Source: Ancylostoma caninum (lineage: Eukaryota > Nematoda > Chromadorea > Rhabditida > Ancylostomatidae). From it: 64,000 nt of DNA. Location of the stretch: assembly GCA_037903475.1 (NCBI GenBank), contig JBAJFG010000136.1:62001-126000 (forward strand), written 5' to 3'. This document shows positions 1 through 12,094 of this stretch, in pieces (position 1 is the first letter of the stretch; every line of letters starts with the position of its first letter). The position numbers were made by a program, and so were the translations under genes. The notes under the pieces are model-generated. The model searched no databases. It was not told the origin of the DNA and saw only the letters and a program-made list of their open reading frames with translations.

Positions 1-967
1 GAACATATATACACATATACAGTACGTTTCATAGGTATAGACGCACCGCAGAAAATGAGAGTACCCTATTCATCACAGCTTCTTGGGAAAAGTTACAAAC
101 GTCAATCAATTCGGCATGTCAGAAGACGGTAAAGTGGGTTCAATCTTCTGATAAGAAATAATAAGCATCCACAACATAAATCTGCATTTCAAGGTGGATC
201 ACACCTTTCTCAGGCGAGGCTAGAACAGTTAAAAGATTCACATGCTGTAGGTTTGTGAAATCGCAGGATCAGCGGGTAGAGAGGAGGTTCTTCGGGATCC
301 ACCTGCAAATATGTACAAGACATTAACTCCTACAATCGGAGGAAGAATTTTGGTTAGCGACATCCACGATATTATTGCCATTTCTACATATTCGAATTCC
401 TCAAACCACAAAAGCACCTTTAGTGCTCAATTCTTACATTTTCTTGCAGCGCACAGAAGGAGAAACCTTACTTTCCACCAAAAAATCAGCGTTACCTATA
501 CCAGTCGCTAAACAAATAAATACTTTGAGAAGCCCTAGCTGATGATAGTGTTTGCCTTCCGGTACTAGCAACATGTAACATCCCTGAGGCATCCTACTAG
601 ATAAAACTATTGGCCGGAATCGAACACTTTCTGGGACAGCAGGCCTCGAAAATGCTACTGCTTGTACTAAGAAACGTTTTGATAGCCATTTGCTGGAAGT
701 GATCGATAAATCTATGCCAACCCATGTTTTATGAGTTGTTTGGAATTTGCGAAGGCCTATCAAATACTAATCTGCTGTCGCAAGGAAGTTCCCGATGTGG
801 ATTTATTGGTTTCTGAAAGTGCGTCTATACTTATGAAACGCTATTTATTGAGGGAAAAGTGCTCAAACTACTCATCTCTTTCCATAACTTTGGGTAAAAC
901 GACAGCAGCTAGGGTTTTCGAGCACGCTGATTCGATTGACGCTCGTGGTTTTTCCCAATATCCTCTT
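1..967. other. Unassigned repeat-derived DNA with a Tc1-like end
   Basis: No convincing gene. At 20-40 the sequence CAGTACGTTTCATAGGTATA resembles the Tc1-type terminal repeat at 24349 (CAGTGCGTTTCATAATTATA), so the left edge probably cuts through a related Tc1-like element. A minus-strand open frame of 109 codons (763-434) has no motif I recognise and may be chance. Confidence 0.35.
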
Positions 968-2568
968 AACAAAGCACCGTGAGGGCGGCACTGACTAAAA
1001 AATCGATACAGTCTCCAATGATGAAAGCGAGAGGTTTAGACAGTGCTTTCAGGGTTTCGTGGCGGGACCCTGATCCATCGGTCTCGAGCCCTCCGGGCGA
1101 GAGAGTGTTTACAACGACTTGACATTGCGTAACAGCAGTGTACGGAACAGAGTAGCCCCTCTGTTGGCGCTTTATCAGAATCCCCACAGAATCTCGGTGC
1201 ACTGGAAGTGTACTCCTCGAATGGAAGGATGAATATCCTGAGAAGTCGCGCAGCAATGGGCCCTGGCCTTGAGGGTGTACGTTTGGCGCACTTATTCACG
1301 AGGTCCCGCAGAGATTAGGGAGTCCTAGTATCAGTGTTTGTTTCTAAGAAGGACATTACAATCCATTATACAAGAAGAACGAATGAAGAACGGGTCATCC
1401 TAAGCTGTTGTGACATTTCCTGAAAGCATATGCAATTGACCAAACTCTGAATATTTCCTAACTTTCTTCCATTATTCTCGAGATTTACAAGGAGTGCGGG
1501 TGCACTGATGGCGGACAAATGTGACCGGGCTCCATAGTTCAGAAAAAAACACCAGAACACTAGGATAGGAAGCCACCGATCCAGAGAGGGTCCGCCCTGC
1601 CCCAACAATAGGATAAACGCCAGATACGGGTCTACGGATGGAGAATTGGTCTGCCGTGGCCAATAGCAGGGAAAACGCCAGGACATGGGTCCACGGATGG
1701 AGAACGGGTCTGCCGTGGCCAATAGCAGGGAAAACGCCAGGATAAAGGTCCACAGATGGGGAACGAGTCGGTCTGGCACAGTAGTGCGGGAAACGCCAGT
1801 ACACGGGTCCACGATGAAGAATGGGTCTGCCATGGCCAATTGTAAGGAAAACACCAGGATAAGGGTCCATGGATGGAGAATTGGTCTGTCATGGCCAATA
1901 GTCAGGAAAACGCCACAATACGGGTCAATGGACGGAGGATGGGTCTGCCACGGCCCAATAGTGGAGAAAACGCCAGTATACAGGTCCATGGGTGGAGGAC
2001 GGGTCTGCTGTGGCCAGTGGTAGGGAAAACACCAGGATAAGGGTCCCGGGATGGAGAATAGGTCTGCCACGGCGCAGTAGTGGGGAAAACGTCAGTATAC
2101 GGGTCCGCGATGAAGAATGGGTCTGCAGTGGCTCAGTAGCGTGGAAAAAAGTGATTAGTTGCACTACGTTGGTTATGCTGAGTTGTACACAGGTTCTTAG
2201 GCCAACTGCAAGATACTCCTGTGCAGAGTTGGGAGTGGCTGGCCATGACGGGTCCATCGGCGTTGAATGAATGCACTTTCAAAAAAAAACAGTAGATAGT
2301 ACCATTGTATCGGAAAATAGTTTTACATGTATGTGTGTGATTAAGAATTTGCAAGAAGGAAAAGACCACGAGAAGTGTGGGAGCCCGACGTTGGTGAGGC
2401 GGCCAGACTGTATACGCAATTTATAAAGAGGGTTCCATATTTGAGCTCAGTTAATGATTAGTCTTGCTTTTTTTGTTAGTTCTCTAAGCATTTCACATGT
2501 GTGAAGCTTTTCTACCTGCCTCAAGTGGCTGCCCCACCCCACTTTCTAGCGTCCCGAAGGGGCGCTAT
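968..2568 (+). mobile_element. Helentron-like non-autonomous element, copy 1
   Basis: It begins AACAAAGCACCGTGAGGG, like the copies at 12095 and 26924. It ends with the family 3' terminus: CCCCACTTT followed by a hairpin with 8-10-bp stems (CTAGCGTCCC, loop GAA, GGGGCGCTA). The last base of the usual CTAG is mutated (CTAT). The middle is a ~60-bp minisatellite. No protein is encoded. A 3' hairpin closing on CTRR and internal tandem repeats are hallmarks of Helitron/Helentron-derived non-autonomous elements; the assignment is by inference because no autonomous partner with these ends is in the window. Confidence 0.6.
1618..2140 (+). repeat. ~60-bp minisatellite inside Helentron-like copy 1
   Basis: About eight or nine degenerate units of 57-61 bp. 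Each contains a form of 'GGGTCCACGGATGGAGAA', then 'GGTCTGCCGTGGCC', 'CAATAG' and 'GAAAACGCCAG'. Long open frames on both strands here are translations of the repeat, not genes. The same unit recurs at 12636-13200 and 27245-27880. Confidence 0.85.
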
Positions 2569-2585
2569 ACAAACAAGACAAAGGT

Positions 2586-2827
2586 TGTCGCAATCGCGAC
2601 CTGTCCGTGCCTTATGTGTATTTTTGTTGCGCAATTGGCCATGCCTCGTCCGAGGCGTGGCCTGAGATAAACAGTTCCACCTCAAGTTGTGTCCTGTACG
2701 GTCGTCTACTAACTAGGGCAAGTCGTCTGCAGTCAAATCGTCTCTGGTACTCCGGTAATTGAGAACCCTCAATTACCTACTCCACTGCTCATCCACCGCT
2801 GGCACTTAGGAGATTCCTAGTGCCACA
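2586..2827 (+). repeat. 5' LTR of the BEL/Pao element
   Basis: Begins TGTCGCAATCGCGACC and ends CCTAGTGCCACA. It is 241/242 identical to the 3' LTR. Note the short palindrome GTCGCAATCGCGAC at its left end. Confidence 0.95.
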
Positions 2828-2832
2828 GTTTT

Positions 2833-2846
2833 TGGTGCATCGGCCA
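2833..2846 (+). promoter_or_regulatory. Probable primer-binding site of the BEL element
   Basis: Five bases after the 5' LTR the sequence TGGTGCATCGGCC starts with TGG, the complement of tRNA 3' CCA, as expected for a minus-strand primer site. I have not identified the tRNA. Confidence 0.45.
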
Positions 2847-2956
2847 AACAGCCGAAAAAGTATCCCGTGTCAGTGGTTGACTCCACTGGGACCAGGATCC
2901 GGGCAAAGAAAAGCCTGTAAGTGGCCTACAAAAGGTCCCCATCACGCCAAGTCGCA

Positions 2957-4560
2957 ATGGAATCGGTCTTGTATAAACAACCGATCATTATAAGCGTCAA
3001 AACGCTTAAAACCTTGATAGAAAACTTCAAGGAGTATTCCAAAACTCAAAAATACTCAGAGGAGACACTACAGTATGATGAAGCACAAACCGCTATAGAT
3101 TTGATAACAGGCGGAATCTTACAACTAAGATCTGCAAGTAACGAGCTCAAATCGCTCGTTAAACAATTGAGAGACGACTTCATAGCCATGACGTCCAAGG
3201 AAGAGAAGAAATCTCTGCTCCAACTGATCGAAAGCCTTGAAAAAGACACAAATTTTAACGAGGCTATAGGTAACGCAAACGAACTCATCTACATGCTCGA
3301 AGCTAGAGTAACAGAAGCGAAAAGTACTCGACATAGGCTTTCGCGAAAACATGGTTTCATCGTCAAACCAGACATTTCTGAGCAAAATGATGTCAGAAAA
3401 CACGAAAAATTGCGGGAAAGGCAATCCAATGAGGGAAATAACGACCGTGAATCTGAAATAACGGAAAACTCAGAGTGGCTTACAGAAGACTACCAAACCA
3501 ACGCTACTGAAGATCTGAGCATCTCATCTCAGGCCAGTTGCAAAGCGGTGAAACAGCCTACACTCACTCTTCCAAAATTTTATGGCACAGAAGAAGACTT
3601 TCCAGAATTCCGGGCTATTTATGAGACTTTAGTGCACAAAAACGTCTCACTCACAGTAGTCGAAAAGATGCTACTATTAAAAGAGTTTGAAAGGGAGATC
3701 CGACAGTGCGATCAAAGGAATACAACTGGTGCCACAGAACTGCGACTGGATGATTAACGCACTCAAAAAGAAATATGGGAATAAACCCACAAATCGCGCC
3801 AGAATCGTTCAGAGGCTTTCACTTATGAGACCTGCAAATAACACTGCTGAAAACTGCTCATATGTACATGATAAAATTACCATGCTAATCAACCAAATGG
3901 TATCAGCTGGTCAAGACATTCGTCGGACAAAGGACGCCATGTGGACGGAATCCATGTTGCAAAAGTTTCCACACGACATAGTCAAAAGTGTACTCATCGC
4001 AATAAAAGAAAAGGATGAGGTTTTCGTCGAAGACGTTATGGAACAGATCGAAAATGAAATATCTGCCAAATGTTATGTTGACGCCAGAATGAAAAACTAC
4101 AGAGCAAAAAGTCCAATCCAAGGACATTACGAAGCAAAATCAAAACCATTAATTAAACCAGGATCAGAATGTGTTTTCTGCGAACGTTCTGGTCACATTT
4201 CCGCACAATGCCGCACTGTTAGTGATGTGGAAGCCAGGAGGAAAGTTCTCCAAGACAAAAAATTATGCTGGAAATGTTTCACCAATTCACATTCTAGCAA
4301 TCATTGTACCAAAGCAGACTGTCCATTATGCAATCGCAAGCATCACTCGAGCGTTTGTTTTGCAACCAGCAAAACAAACTACAGAGAAAACACCGCCAAT
4401 CGTGGGATTAGCACACATGACCAAAGAAACAGCCAAAGATACGGTAAACGGTCAACAGAAAACAACCCAAGAGCGGGTCAACCTATCAGGAACCATATCA
4501 TGAACGACGTCCGTCAACAACAAATGCCACCGCGCATGCCGCCTACAAACTATTCTAATC
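2957..4560 (+). pseudogene. BEL gag: DUF1759-like capsid region and zinc knuckles (frameshifted)
   Basis: ATG at 2957 is the first in-frame methionine of the open frame; frames opening earlier rely on GTG. The N-terminal ~190 residues are charged and helical. 'LPKFYGTEEDFPEF', followed by 'VEKMLLLKE', matches the DUF1759 gag signature of BEL elements. A frame change near 3688 separates this from the rest of the domain ('AIKGIQL', 'INALKKKYG'). A zinc-binding segment follows at about 4168-4370: CVFC...H...C, then LCWKC...H...C and CPLCNRKHHSSVC. The product would coat element RNA in the cytoplasm. The frame then continues into the protease. The frameshift makes this copy non-coding unless it is a sequencing error. 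Confidence 0.85.
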
Positions 4561-4589
4561 TTGAGATCGAAGCCCCTCAAAACAACAAT

Positions 4590-5207
4590 TCACAGAGGGA
4601 ACAGGTCATCCTCATGACTGCAGAGGGTAGTATATGGAACAATAATTCTGGACACTTCGAAAAAATTCTGTTTTTCTTTGATACAGGCGCCCAAAAAACA
4701 ATAATACAAGAGGAACTCGCCACGAAACTGGGGTTGCCAAAACTGAAAACAGAGACATGTGTTATGTCAGGCATAGGAGGTCATACGGAAATGTTCCAAA
4801 GCAACATAGTTTCGCTGAAAATAGGAACTGCATATGGGAAGGATTTGGAAATCCTTGTACAGACCAAGCCAATAATCACAAATGGCTTCCCGTCGGTAAA
4901 ATTGACAGCCGCGGATAGACAATTCTTGCAAAATAGCGAAATTTGCATATCAAACTCTAACCTACGTGGGGAACATCAAACCCCACACATACTAGTGGGA
5001 CTCGATTATTACCACAACTTCATTTTCGAGTCATCAGAATCACCAAGGACCCCATCTGGTTTGCGCGTTGCAAAAACGGTCTTTGGACCAACATTATACG
5101 GTCGAGGTACGCTCGAAACGGAGAACGCAGCTCCCTCACTAACATATGGAATGACGGCCGTGGTCGAAACTTCCGAATCGGACATGCTCCAAAAATCTTC
5201 GAACTAG
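4590..5207 (+). pseudogene. BEL protease (DUF1758 / A17-type aspartic protease)
   Basis: In the same frame as the gag zinc knuckles. FFDTGAQKTII at about 4675-4706 carries the catalytic aspartate in the D-T/S-G motif. 'CVMSGIGGH' and 'ILVGLDYYHNFI' follow in the order expected for DUF1758 peptidases of BEL elements. The frame ends at 5207, but the sequence 'IFELEGL' that normally links protease to RT lies in the minus-one frame just before that stop, so a frame change precedes the RT. The role is cleavage of the gag-pol precursor. Confidence 0.85.
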
Positions 5208-6533
5208 AGGGATTAGTAATATCTTCCTCAGAAAACGAGAAAAGAGACGAAACACTCGAATATTTCAAAGTCTATTCAAAACAAATATCCTTTGAAAATG
5301 GGTATGTCACAGCACCGTTTCCGCTAAAAAGCAACGTGAGTGACCTAGCCGATAACTACGCCATCGCAATCAAGCGCTTACAAGCATCGCACAGGCAACT
5401 ATCTACAAATCCTGAACAGCAGCACTGGCTGAATCCTGAACAGCAGCACTGCCCCATTCTGGAGTCTGGCGACCTCATAAAGCCAAGCCCTTGCGCATTG
5501 TTTTCGATGCATCTTCCAAAAAACGAGGTGAATCATCACTCAATGATGTCATTTTCAAAGGAGAATCTCAAATCAATAAAATTCATGACATATTGATTTC
5601 TAGCAGGATGAGTAAAACAATTCTAATTTGTGACATTGAAGCTGCATTCACACAAATACGGCTTCAAAACTCGCATAAGGACCTATGCCGATTCCTATGG
5701 TTCAAAAATCCTCATCAACCCCCACAAGGGATAATATCGTGGAATATCGATTTAATCGATTGCCTTTTGGCATTACAGCCTCCCCGAGTATACTAAATGT
5801 GGCGTTGCTAACATTTTTGGAAAAGAAGAACTCGCCACTATCGCGCGAAATCGCATGAAATCTATACGTAGATAACATTCTACTGGAAGCTCAAAACGTT
5901 CAAGAAGCGAAAGAAAAGTACGAACATTCTAAGGCAATTTTTGCCGAAATTGGAATGAATATCCGTGAGTATGTGTCGAACTCAGAAATGGTCAATAGGA
6001 TTATTCCGGAAAAAGATAGAGCGCCCGATGGTCAAATCAAACTCCTGGGAGTTACCTATGATACCAAAACAGATCACTTCTTTGAAGTTTCCTTGCAAAA
6101 ACTACCTCACTAAAAAGGATGTGGTCAGCCAGCTAAATTCTATCTATGACCCAATAGGAATAGCCGGCCCACTACTGATCAAATTGAAAGTCCTGATGAG
6201 AGAAATATTTGATGCAGGAACAGACTGGGACAAAATACTCCCTGCAGCGCTCACCAGAAGATGGCATACTGCTTGTCAGGAGCTAAATAACACGCTAGTT
6301 TCAATCCCTCGTTGGATTTCACCGGGTGAAACTCCTTCTGCAACGAACCAAATGCAAATATGGGTATTCGCAGATGCGAGCATGACAGCAATAGCATGTT
6401 GCGCTTTTCTACAAAATTCCGAAACCAGGAAAATGTTATCTCTGATCAGCGGAAAAACGCGCTTAGCGCCGAAAAAAGCGAAACAAACTATACCGCGTCT
6501 AGAACTACTCGGAATACTGATAGCCTTACGGCT
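5190..6533 (+). pseudogene. BEL reverse transcriptase and start of RNase H (multiple frameshifts)
   Basis: Pieces lie in three frames. 'RIVFDASSK' begins the palm (about 5494). '[11 protein letters not shown]' at about 5630 holds the first catalytic aspartate. '[13 protein letters not shown]' is in a shifted frame near 5755-5790. 'LYVDNILLEA' at about 5860-5890 is the YVDD-type box, with N in place of the second D, preceded by an in-frame TGA. 'LLGVTYD' and 'SQLNSIYDPIGIAGPLL' are BEL connection motifs. 'VFADAS' and 'TIPRLELLGILIALRL' start the RNase H. A 24-bp tandem duplication at 5408-5455 and a frame change near 6110 add damage. The RNase H continues in frame after the Mutator-like insertion, at 9595. 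Not functional as read. Confidence 0.88.
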
Positions 6534-9500
6534 ATAAGCCACTATATCATAGCGGGGTTGCAGATTTTGTTTCGGCGGCCGCGTCGCGGCTCGTCGCAAC
6601 GGGGCGCGACAATTTCGGCGCCGCTGCAGCTTCCCTGCCCAGCGCTTTCTTTGGATGTTTTATTTTAGATTCGGAGTGTTATCGACGGTGTGCATTAGGG
6701 ATGAGCGGAGACGAGGATTTGCAACACCTGGATCACGACGTCATTGATAACGGAGAACGACATTGTTATTGTACAGGACACTATGTTTTAGGAGTGATAA
6801 TAGTAGGTACAGGTGAATATGACACGAAAGGAGTTCAGAACCGGTATGTTCATGAAGATATATCGTGGAAGCTACTATGTAATCTAGCTATTTTTATTGA
6901 ATTCCTATTTTAGACGAATTTTTTTTTGTTGGAGTTGTGGTGGCCTAGCGCGTAGTTGCTTTTCTTTAGCAGACACCTCATTTTTTTTCACCGCGTATGC
7001 CGCTGCTGGTTGGTGTTCTTGGATGCAGTGCCGTAGTACGCGTGACGTGATAGGTTCCACTGCGTGCTATTGGAGTGCGCCTTTCTATAATGAAACCATT
7101 GTGTTTGATGTTGACGTTCAAATACTAACATGATGTTCCGGATTACTAGAATGTTGTAGTGCTGACTTCAGTTACACAGTAATGGACTCATCAAGCAAAC
7201 TAGGAAAAGGGACATGAGAGTGAACCTTCCTGGTCCAGTGTTTCTGTCACAGCTGCCCTGTTAATGTTACCAATGCAGTCTACGAAGGTGGAGAAGCTTG
7301 AAATCTTTATCACTCTAAAGCATTCTCACAGAGGCAATAATGCAAATCGGAAAAAAAACTATAGTCGCTTTCTCTGCTTAGAACACAAGATTCTTGTCAG
7401 TACGTTGATTGCACCATTTTCTAGAACCGGAAAGCAGGATATCGTAATTACACGTCGTCCGCAACTTTTTCAATGGTAAACGGCGATTCTTCTTGAGATC
7501 TCCTCAGAATGTACGCAGCCGCATTGTGCACAATAATCCTTGACCATTTTGGTGATCTGAACGAAAAAAAAACACATTTAGAATAGGATACTTTCACATC
7601 CCTACACTCATTGTTTTGAGAGTATTCGAAAAAATCCCAATGATGACACGAAGGAGCAGCATACATATATGTAAAGAAATACTGTAAGCAGCAAGATGTG
7701 AGAACAAAAGAAACAACTCACCATCGATACAACAGCGTTCAGCTGATTGCCGGACAGCGAATTGTCATGAATATGGCACGCATTGACGAACTCAATAATT
7801 AGATAGAACATTCTAGCCGAAGCAGTCAAATATATTGATGGTCACACCAAGAACGGAGCGTATCTCAAAAGTTTTTGCTGAAAACATTAGAAACAATATC
7901 AAATCTCTCGTTCCAAAAATAATGGCTTCCACGAAAAATTCGGACACAAAAGAAAAAACGTGACTGAAGAAACATCCAAAAGACACTCAATTACTAACCT
8001 TAGTAGTTAGTACAATTCTCAGTCTCTGACTGGACATTACGTTTTCAAAAGCTTACTGATAGGAAGTAGTTTGCTCAACATTCGTCCTAACTTCCATGCG
8101 ACGCCAAATGAAACAGTATAGTATATTGGTGAGATAATACCACTCGGAATTGTCGTGCCTTTTTTTGAATCGCTTTTTACGAGCCGATTTTTAGGCGCAC
8201 TCCAAACAACTCGCCGAATTCAAAACCTGAGAAAATGGATATTTCTGGAAAGTTGAAAACAGGTGCAGTGCCCAATGTTATACTTATTTATCATGGTAGT
8301 GTCGATTTCGCTAATTTTCTCCGCTTTTCCCAAGCCTTTATCTCCAAGATCTTTGCAAAAAAGTGCTTCGAGGTTCTTCAAGGTAACGATCACGAGTACA
8401 AAAGCATTTCTGCTACGAAATCTCCATTTCATTGACTCTGTCGCAACAACATGCCTAGAAAACGGCATGGTTTTGGACTTCTCTAAAGTTTTTGCACCTA
8501 AGTCGACCTTTCCATATAAATGCCTATCATGTTTCTAATCAGCACCTTCAAAAACCCCTTTACACAAATCTTTGGAAGGATCCGAGAGAAGAGACAAAGT
8601 GGGAAAAATTGATGAATCAAAAAGAAAGCGATACCAACATGGAAAATGAAAATGGTATTCGTGTTCGGCACCCCTAACTATCTGCACATGCAAGCTAAGA
8701 AAACCATGTTTCCAGATTTAGGGCCGGCAGTGAGGACACTGGAGTACAATAGTACTTACTAACTTCTTAATAAGAATACAACAAATACATATATACATAA
8801 GTATAATAAAAAACAGATTCATGCAAAGATGGAAACCCACCAGCTGAGCGGCAATAGCGCGATAAATGGTCAATTATGGAATAGAATGTTCAAATTAAAT
8901 TGACAACAAAGAAAATTCAATGCAGATCCTGAAATGTTCACATTCAATGAAAGATAAAGATACTATTCAATTTTTTTTGGAAGAACTTGCGGGAGCGCAC
9001 CTTAGGGTGGCCGTGGTTAGCAGATGTATTAAAGACCGAAATTCACCAGTTGAGCAGCTACACAGCAGCAAAGAATACAGTACGGAAGTGAAACAAATGC
9101 TGTGAGCAAAAAAAATCGAGGTAGGTCCTGAAAAGTTCACAGTTAATGGAAGATGATGATACTTGACAATTTCGCGATTTCCGAATAATTCCGAATATGC
9201 GATATTACTCAATATGAAAATGTAGGAATGTTAACTAGGCCTAAGATCTACTGGCGAAGAAGGAGTTAGGGAGGGCATCTCATAAGTGGTCGTGGTCTTC
9301 ACTGCAGAAGGCTAAGCCTATGCTCAAAAATAAGCGTAAGCCCAAACCTGTTCTTAAACATGGTTGCTTCTTCCCCACACGCAGTTCTCCATGATATGCT
9401 ACTACCTAGGTTTGTAATCTGGCACCACAGATTGAGAAAAACGTGCACATACAGAGATTTCCGGCAGCAGCACTGTTCGAAAAGGCTGGCTGCAGCGGCG

Positions 9501-9585
9501 CCGAAGTTGTCGCGCCCAGTTGCGACGAGCCGCGACGCGGCCGCCGAAACATAATCTGCAACCCTGCTATGATTTAGTGGCTTAT
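6534..9585. mobile_element. Mutator-like (MULE) element inserted in BEL pol
   Basis: Terminal inverted repeats of about 100 bp: the left starts ATAAGCCACTATATCATAGC at 6534 and the right ends GATTTAGTGGCTTAT at 9585, with a shared GC-rich section (GGCGGCCGCGTCGCGGCTCG). It is flanked by a perfect 9-bp duplication CTTACGGCT (6525-6533 and 9586-9594). Long TIRs with a 9-bp duplication are typical of Mutator-like elements. Removing 3052 bp plus one duplication restores an open RNase H frame. I see no MULE transposase in the 2.8-kb interior, so it is probably non-autonomous. Apart from the spliced-looking segment at 7448-7829 the interior shows only short open frames. Confidence 0.85.
7448..7829 (-). 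other. Possible two-exon gene fragment inside the MULE
   Basis: On the minus strand an open segment (7829 to 7722, about 36 codons, including 'EFVNACHIHDNSLSGNQL') ends at a consensus donor GTGAGTTG. After 40 bases, an acceptor CTTACAG at 7682 leads in frame into about 77 codons ending with a stop at 7448-7450. A 40-nt intron is a normal size for nematodes. Mutator-like elements are known to capture host exons. I recognise no domain, so this is either a captured fragment, the element's own decayed gene, or chance. Confidence 0.3.
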
Positions 9586-9594
9586 CTTACGGCT

Positions 9595-11647
9595 AGGAAC
9601 GACAATTTTCGAAGCTACAGGCAAGAAAATTCCGAATGGTAACATTGTAACGGATAGCGAAATCGCGCTATGTTGGACCAAAAGTACGCGCAAATTGCCA
9701 ATTTTCGTGGAAAATCAACGAAACCGCATAAATACATTAAAGAATTCGCTTAATCGCGGAGCCTCCGTTGTTTTCTACCATGTGGCCACTGAATTCAACC
9801 CCGCTGATGCCGGAACACGCGGCATTCTTCCAAAACCAATAAATAATATCGATTGGATGAGGGGGGCACTTTGGCTGCAAGAAATGGAGCGACCAGCTCA
9901 CCTCAGAGAACTTTCTGAGATTCATGAAAAACACGAAAACCAATCAGAAGAATATTCAGAGCCAATGGCAAAGGCCATAAACCCTATGATTAACCAAGGG
10001 AACGAGACTGAACCAGCATTTATCGACTCATCACGATTTTCAAAAATGACCACTACTTTGAGAACGATTGCAAGGATGGGCAAGGCACTACATAGTTGGG
10101 TAAATGCTGTAAATGTCCATGGAACTAAACCGATTGCGTTGGAGCAAATTCAAAAGTTTTCGATCGATCCGCATATTACTTCGGAAGACATGCAACTAAG
10201 TGAGACCATTTTGCTACAACAAGAGCATAAGAACATCCCACTTAATGATCTTCAAAAGCTATTTCCGCACAAACGGATTTTCAGAGATGAAAATGGGATC
10301 ATACGAAACCAATCCAGACTCCAAAACGCTAACTTGGCGTTGGATACCAAATCGCCTATCTTTATTGATAACAACTCGGATCTTGCAAGCCTCATTTTGG
10401 TGCAAATTCACAGAAAAAATGCCCACTGCGGCAAAGATCAAACACTGTGCACAGCAAGACAACGATTTTGGATACAACGGCCTTCAGCCGCTTACAATAA
10501 GTGTCTCAAAAACTGCGTCATTTGCAAGAGAAGTCATGGACTTCCACTAGGGGCCCCGCTAATGCCTCCACTACCAGCAGACCGAGTAGTTCGAACAAAA
10601 GCATTTGAAAATGTTGGTTGCGATTTTATGGGCCCAATTCTCTCAAACAACAACGAAAGAATGTATGTATGCCTATACACGTGTCTCACCACACGCGCGG
10701 TTCACCTCGAAGTGGTAGAGAACATGTGCACTGGTGCGTTTTTGAGTTGCTTGATACGATTCGTTTCACGCAGAGGATTACCAAAGCTCATCCGCACTGA
10801 TTGCGGCACAAATTTCAAACTTGGAAAACAAATTATAGACCTAATGTTTGAAAACGAAGATGTCACTGGCAGTTCAGTCATGTCATATAGCGCTGATGCT
10901 GGAATTAAGTGGGTCTTTAACCCACCAGGAGCTCCCTGGATGGGAGGTGCCTGTGAACGGCTGGTGGGTACAGTAAAACGTGCCCTCCAAAAATCAATAG
11001 GGAGAAGAAAATTATCCTTCAATCAATTTCACACCACGATAACTCGCATTGAAGCGATTGTTAACACTAGACCGCTCACAAAAATGAGTTCGTCAGATAT
11101 CAGTGAAATTCCACTAAGACCTATTGATTTTCTTCAAGGTAACCTCATGTTCGCATTACCAGAACAAAACAGTTCACCAGAACTACAGGATCGATCGTAT
11201 GATCCAGAGTTAATCCAAACTGTACTGCAAGCGAAACAAGCACTGGAACATTCCGAACAAATCGCCAACAAATTTTGGGAACGATGGAATACGGAATATT
11301 TGACTGCACTTCGTGAAATACAGCGCATAGATTTAAATCAGCCACGACATGCTCCGCTAAGACCGCCACAAATAGGAGAAATTGTCTTAATCGAACAAGA
11401 ATTAATTCCTAGAGGAAATTGGTCTTACGGAAAAATAATCGACCTTATCAAGAGCAAGGATGGAGAAATATGGTCTGTCAAAGTACTCATGCCAAAGAAG
11501 CATATTTGGCACCGTCCTCTAAATAAAATCTATCCACTCGAAATACGCAGTATACGACTGTTACAGAAACAGTTAACGTTGAACGCGAAAACCAAAACGG
11601 TAATACGAGACCAATGCCTCAGGCCAGAATCAGGGCTACAGGTATAA
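9595..11647 (+). CDS. BEL RNase H remainder, integrase and DUF5641-like C-terminus
   Basis: The frame runs uninterrupted from the MULE junction (9595) to TAA at 11647, about 684 codons. It starts with the rest of RNase H ('TDSEIALCW', 'HVATEFNPADAGTRG'). The integrase zinc-binding domain follows with H...H...C..C near 10407-10530. The catalytic core has D in 'VGCDFMGP', D in 'IRTDCGTNF' and E in 'GACERLVGTVK', a complete DDE triad. The C-terminal part ('IGEIVLIEQELIPRGNW', 'RPLNKIYPLEI') matches the DUF5641 tail usual in BEL/Pao. It would insert element cDNA in the nucleus. This is the best preserved coding part of the element. It is only the distal part of a polyprotein, so it has no start of its own. 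Confidence 0.93.
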
Positions 11648-12094
11648 TTCAGGAATTTGAATGAAGCTTGGAAGAAAATATTTCAAGAGGAAGCTCTCCT
11701 AGCCGTGGCAGCGTTAGCAACATGTCGCTAATATTAGTCCTATTCATGACACTATGGTGCAATACGAACGCACAATTTGCGGAAATATCCTGTATGAAAA
11801 GAGACATTTGGCTTTCCGTGCCAAAAACGAAATTCGAGATTTGTTTCGACGATACATGCAGAAAATTCCCACAAATGGCAAAAAATTTATCTCTGCAATT
11901 ACCAATCTTTCATGCGAAGGAAAGTGTGAACGTATCATTACGATACGCTTCAGATGGAAGCCCACACATAGTCACGGAGGAATGTAAAACACCCCACATT
12001 TGTGAAGATTCACAAGCAATCCTTTCAAAAAAATTGATTGGGAATCCTCATTGTTGTCCCATGGGTGCTATGATATCCCTTGCAGTAATCTATT

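Noticed and set aside
1366..2257. Several long minus-strand open frames (up to 234 codons)
   Set aside because: They translate the ~60-bp minisatellite, and equally long frames exist on the other strand. Similar frames appear at 12566-13196 and 27158-27628 for the same reason.
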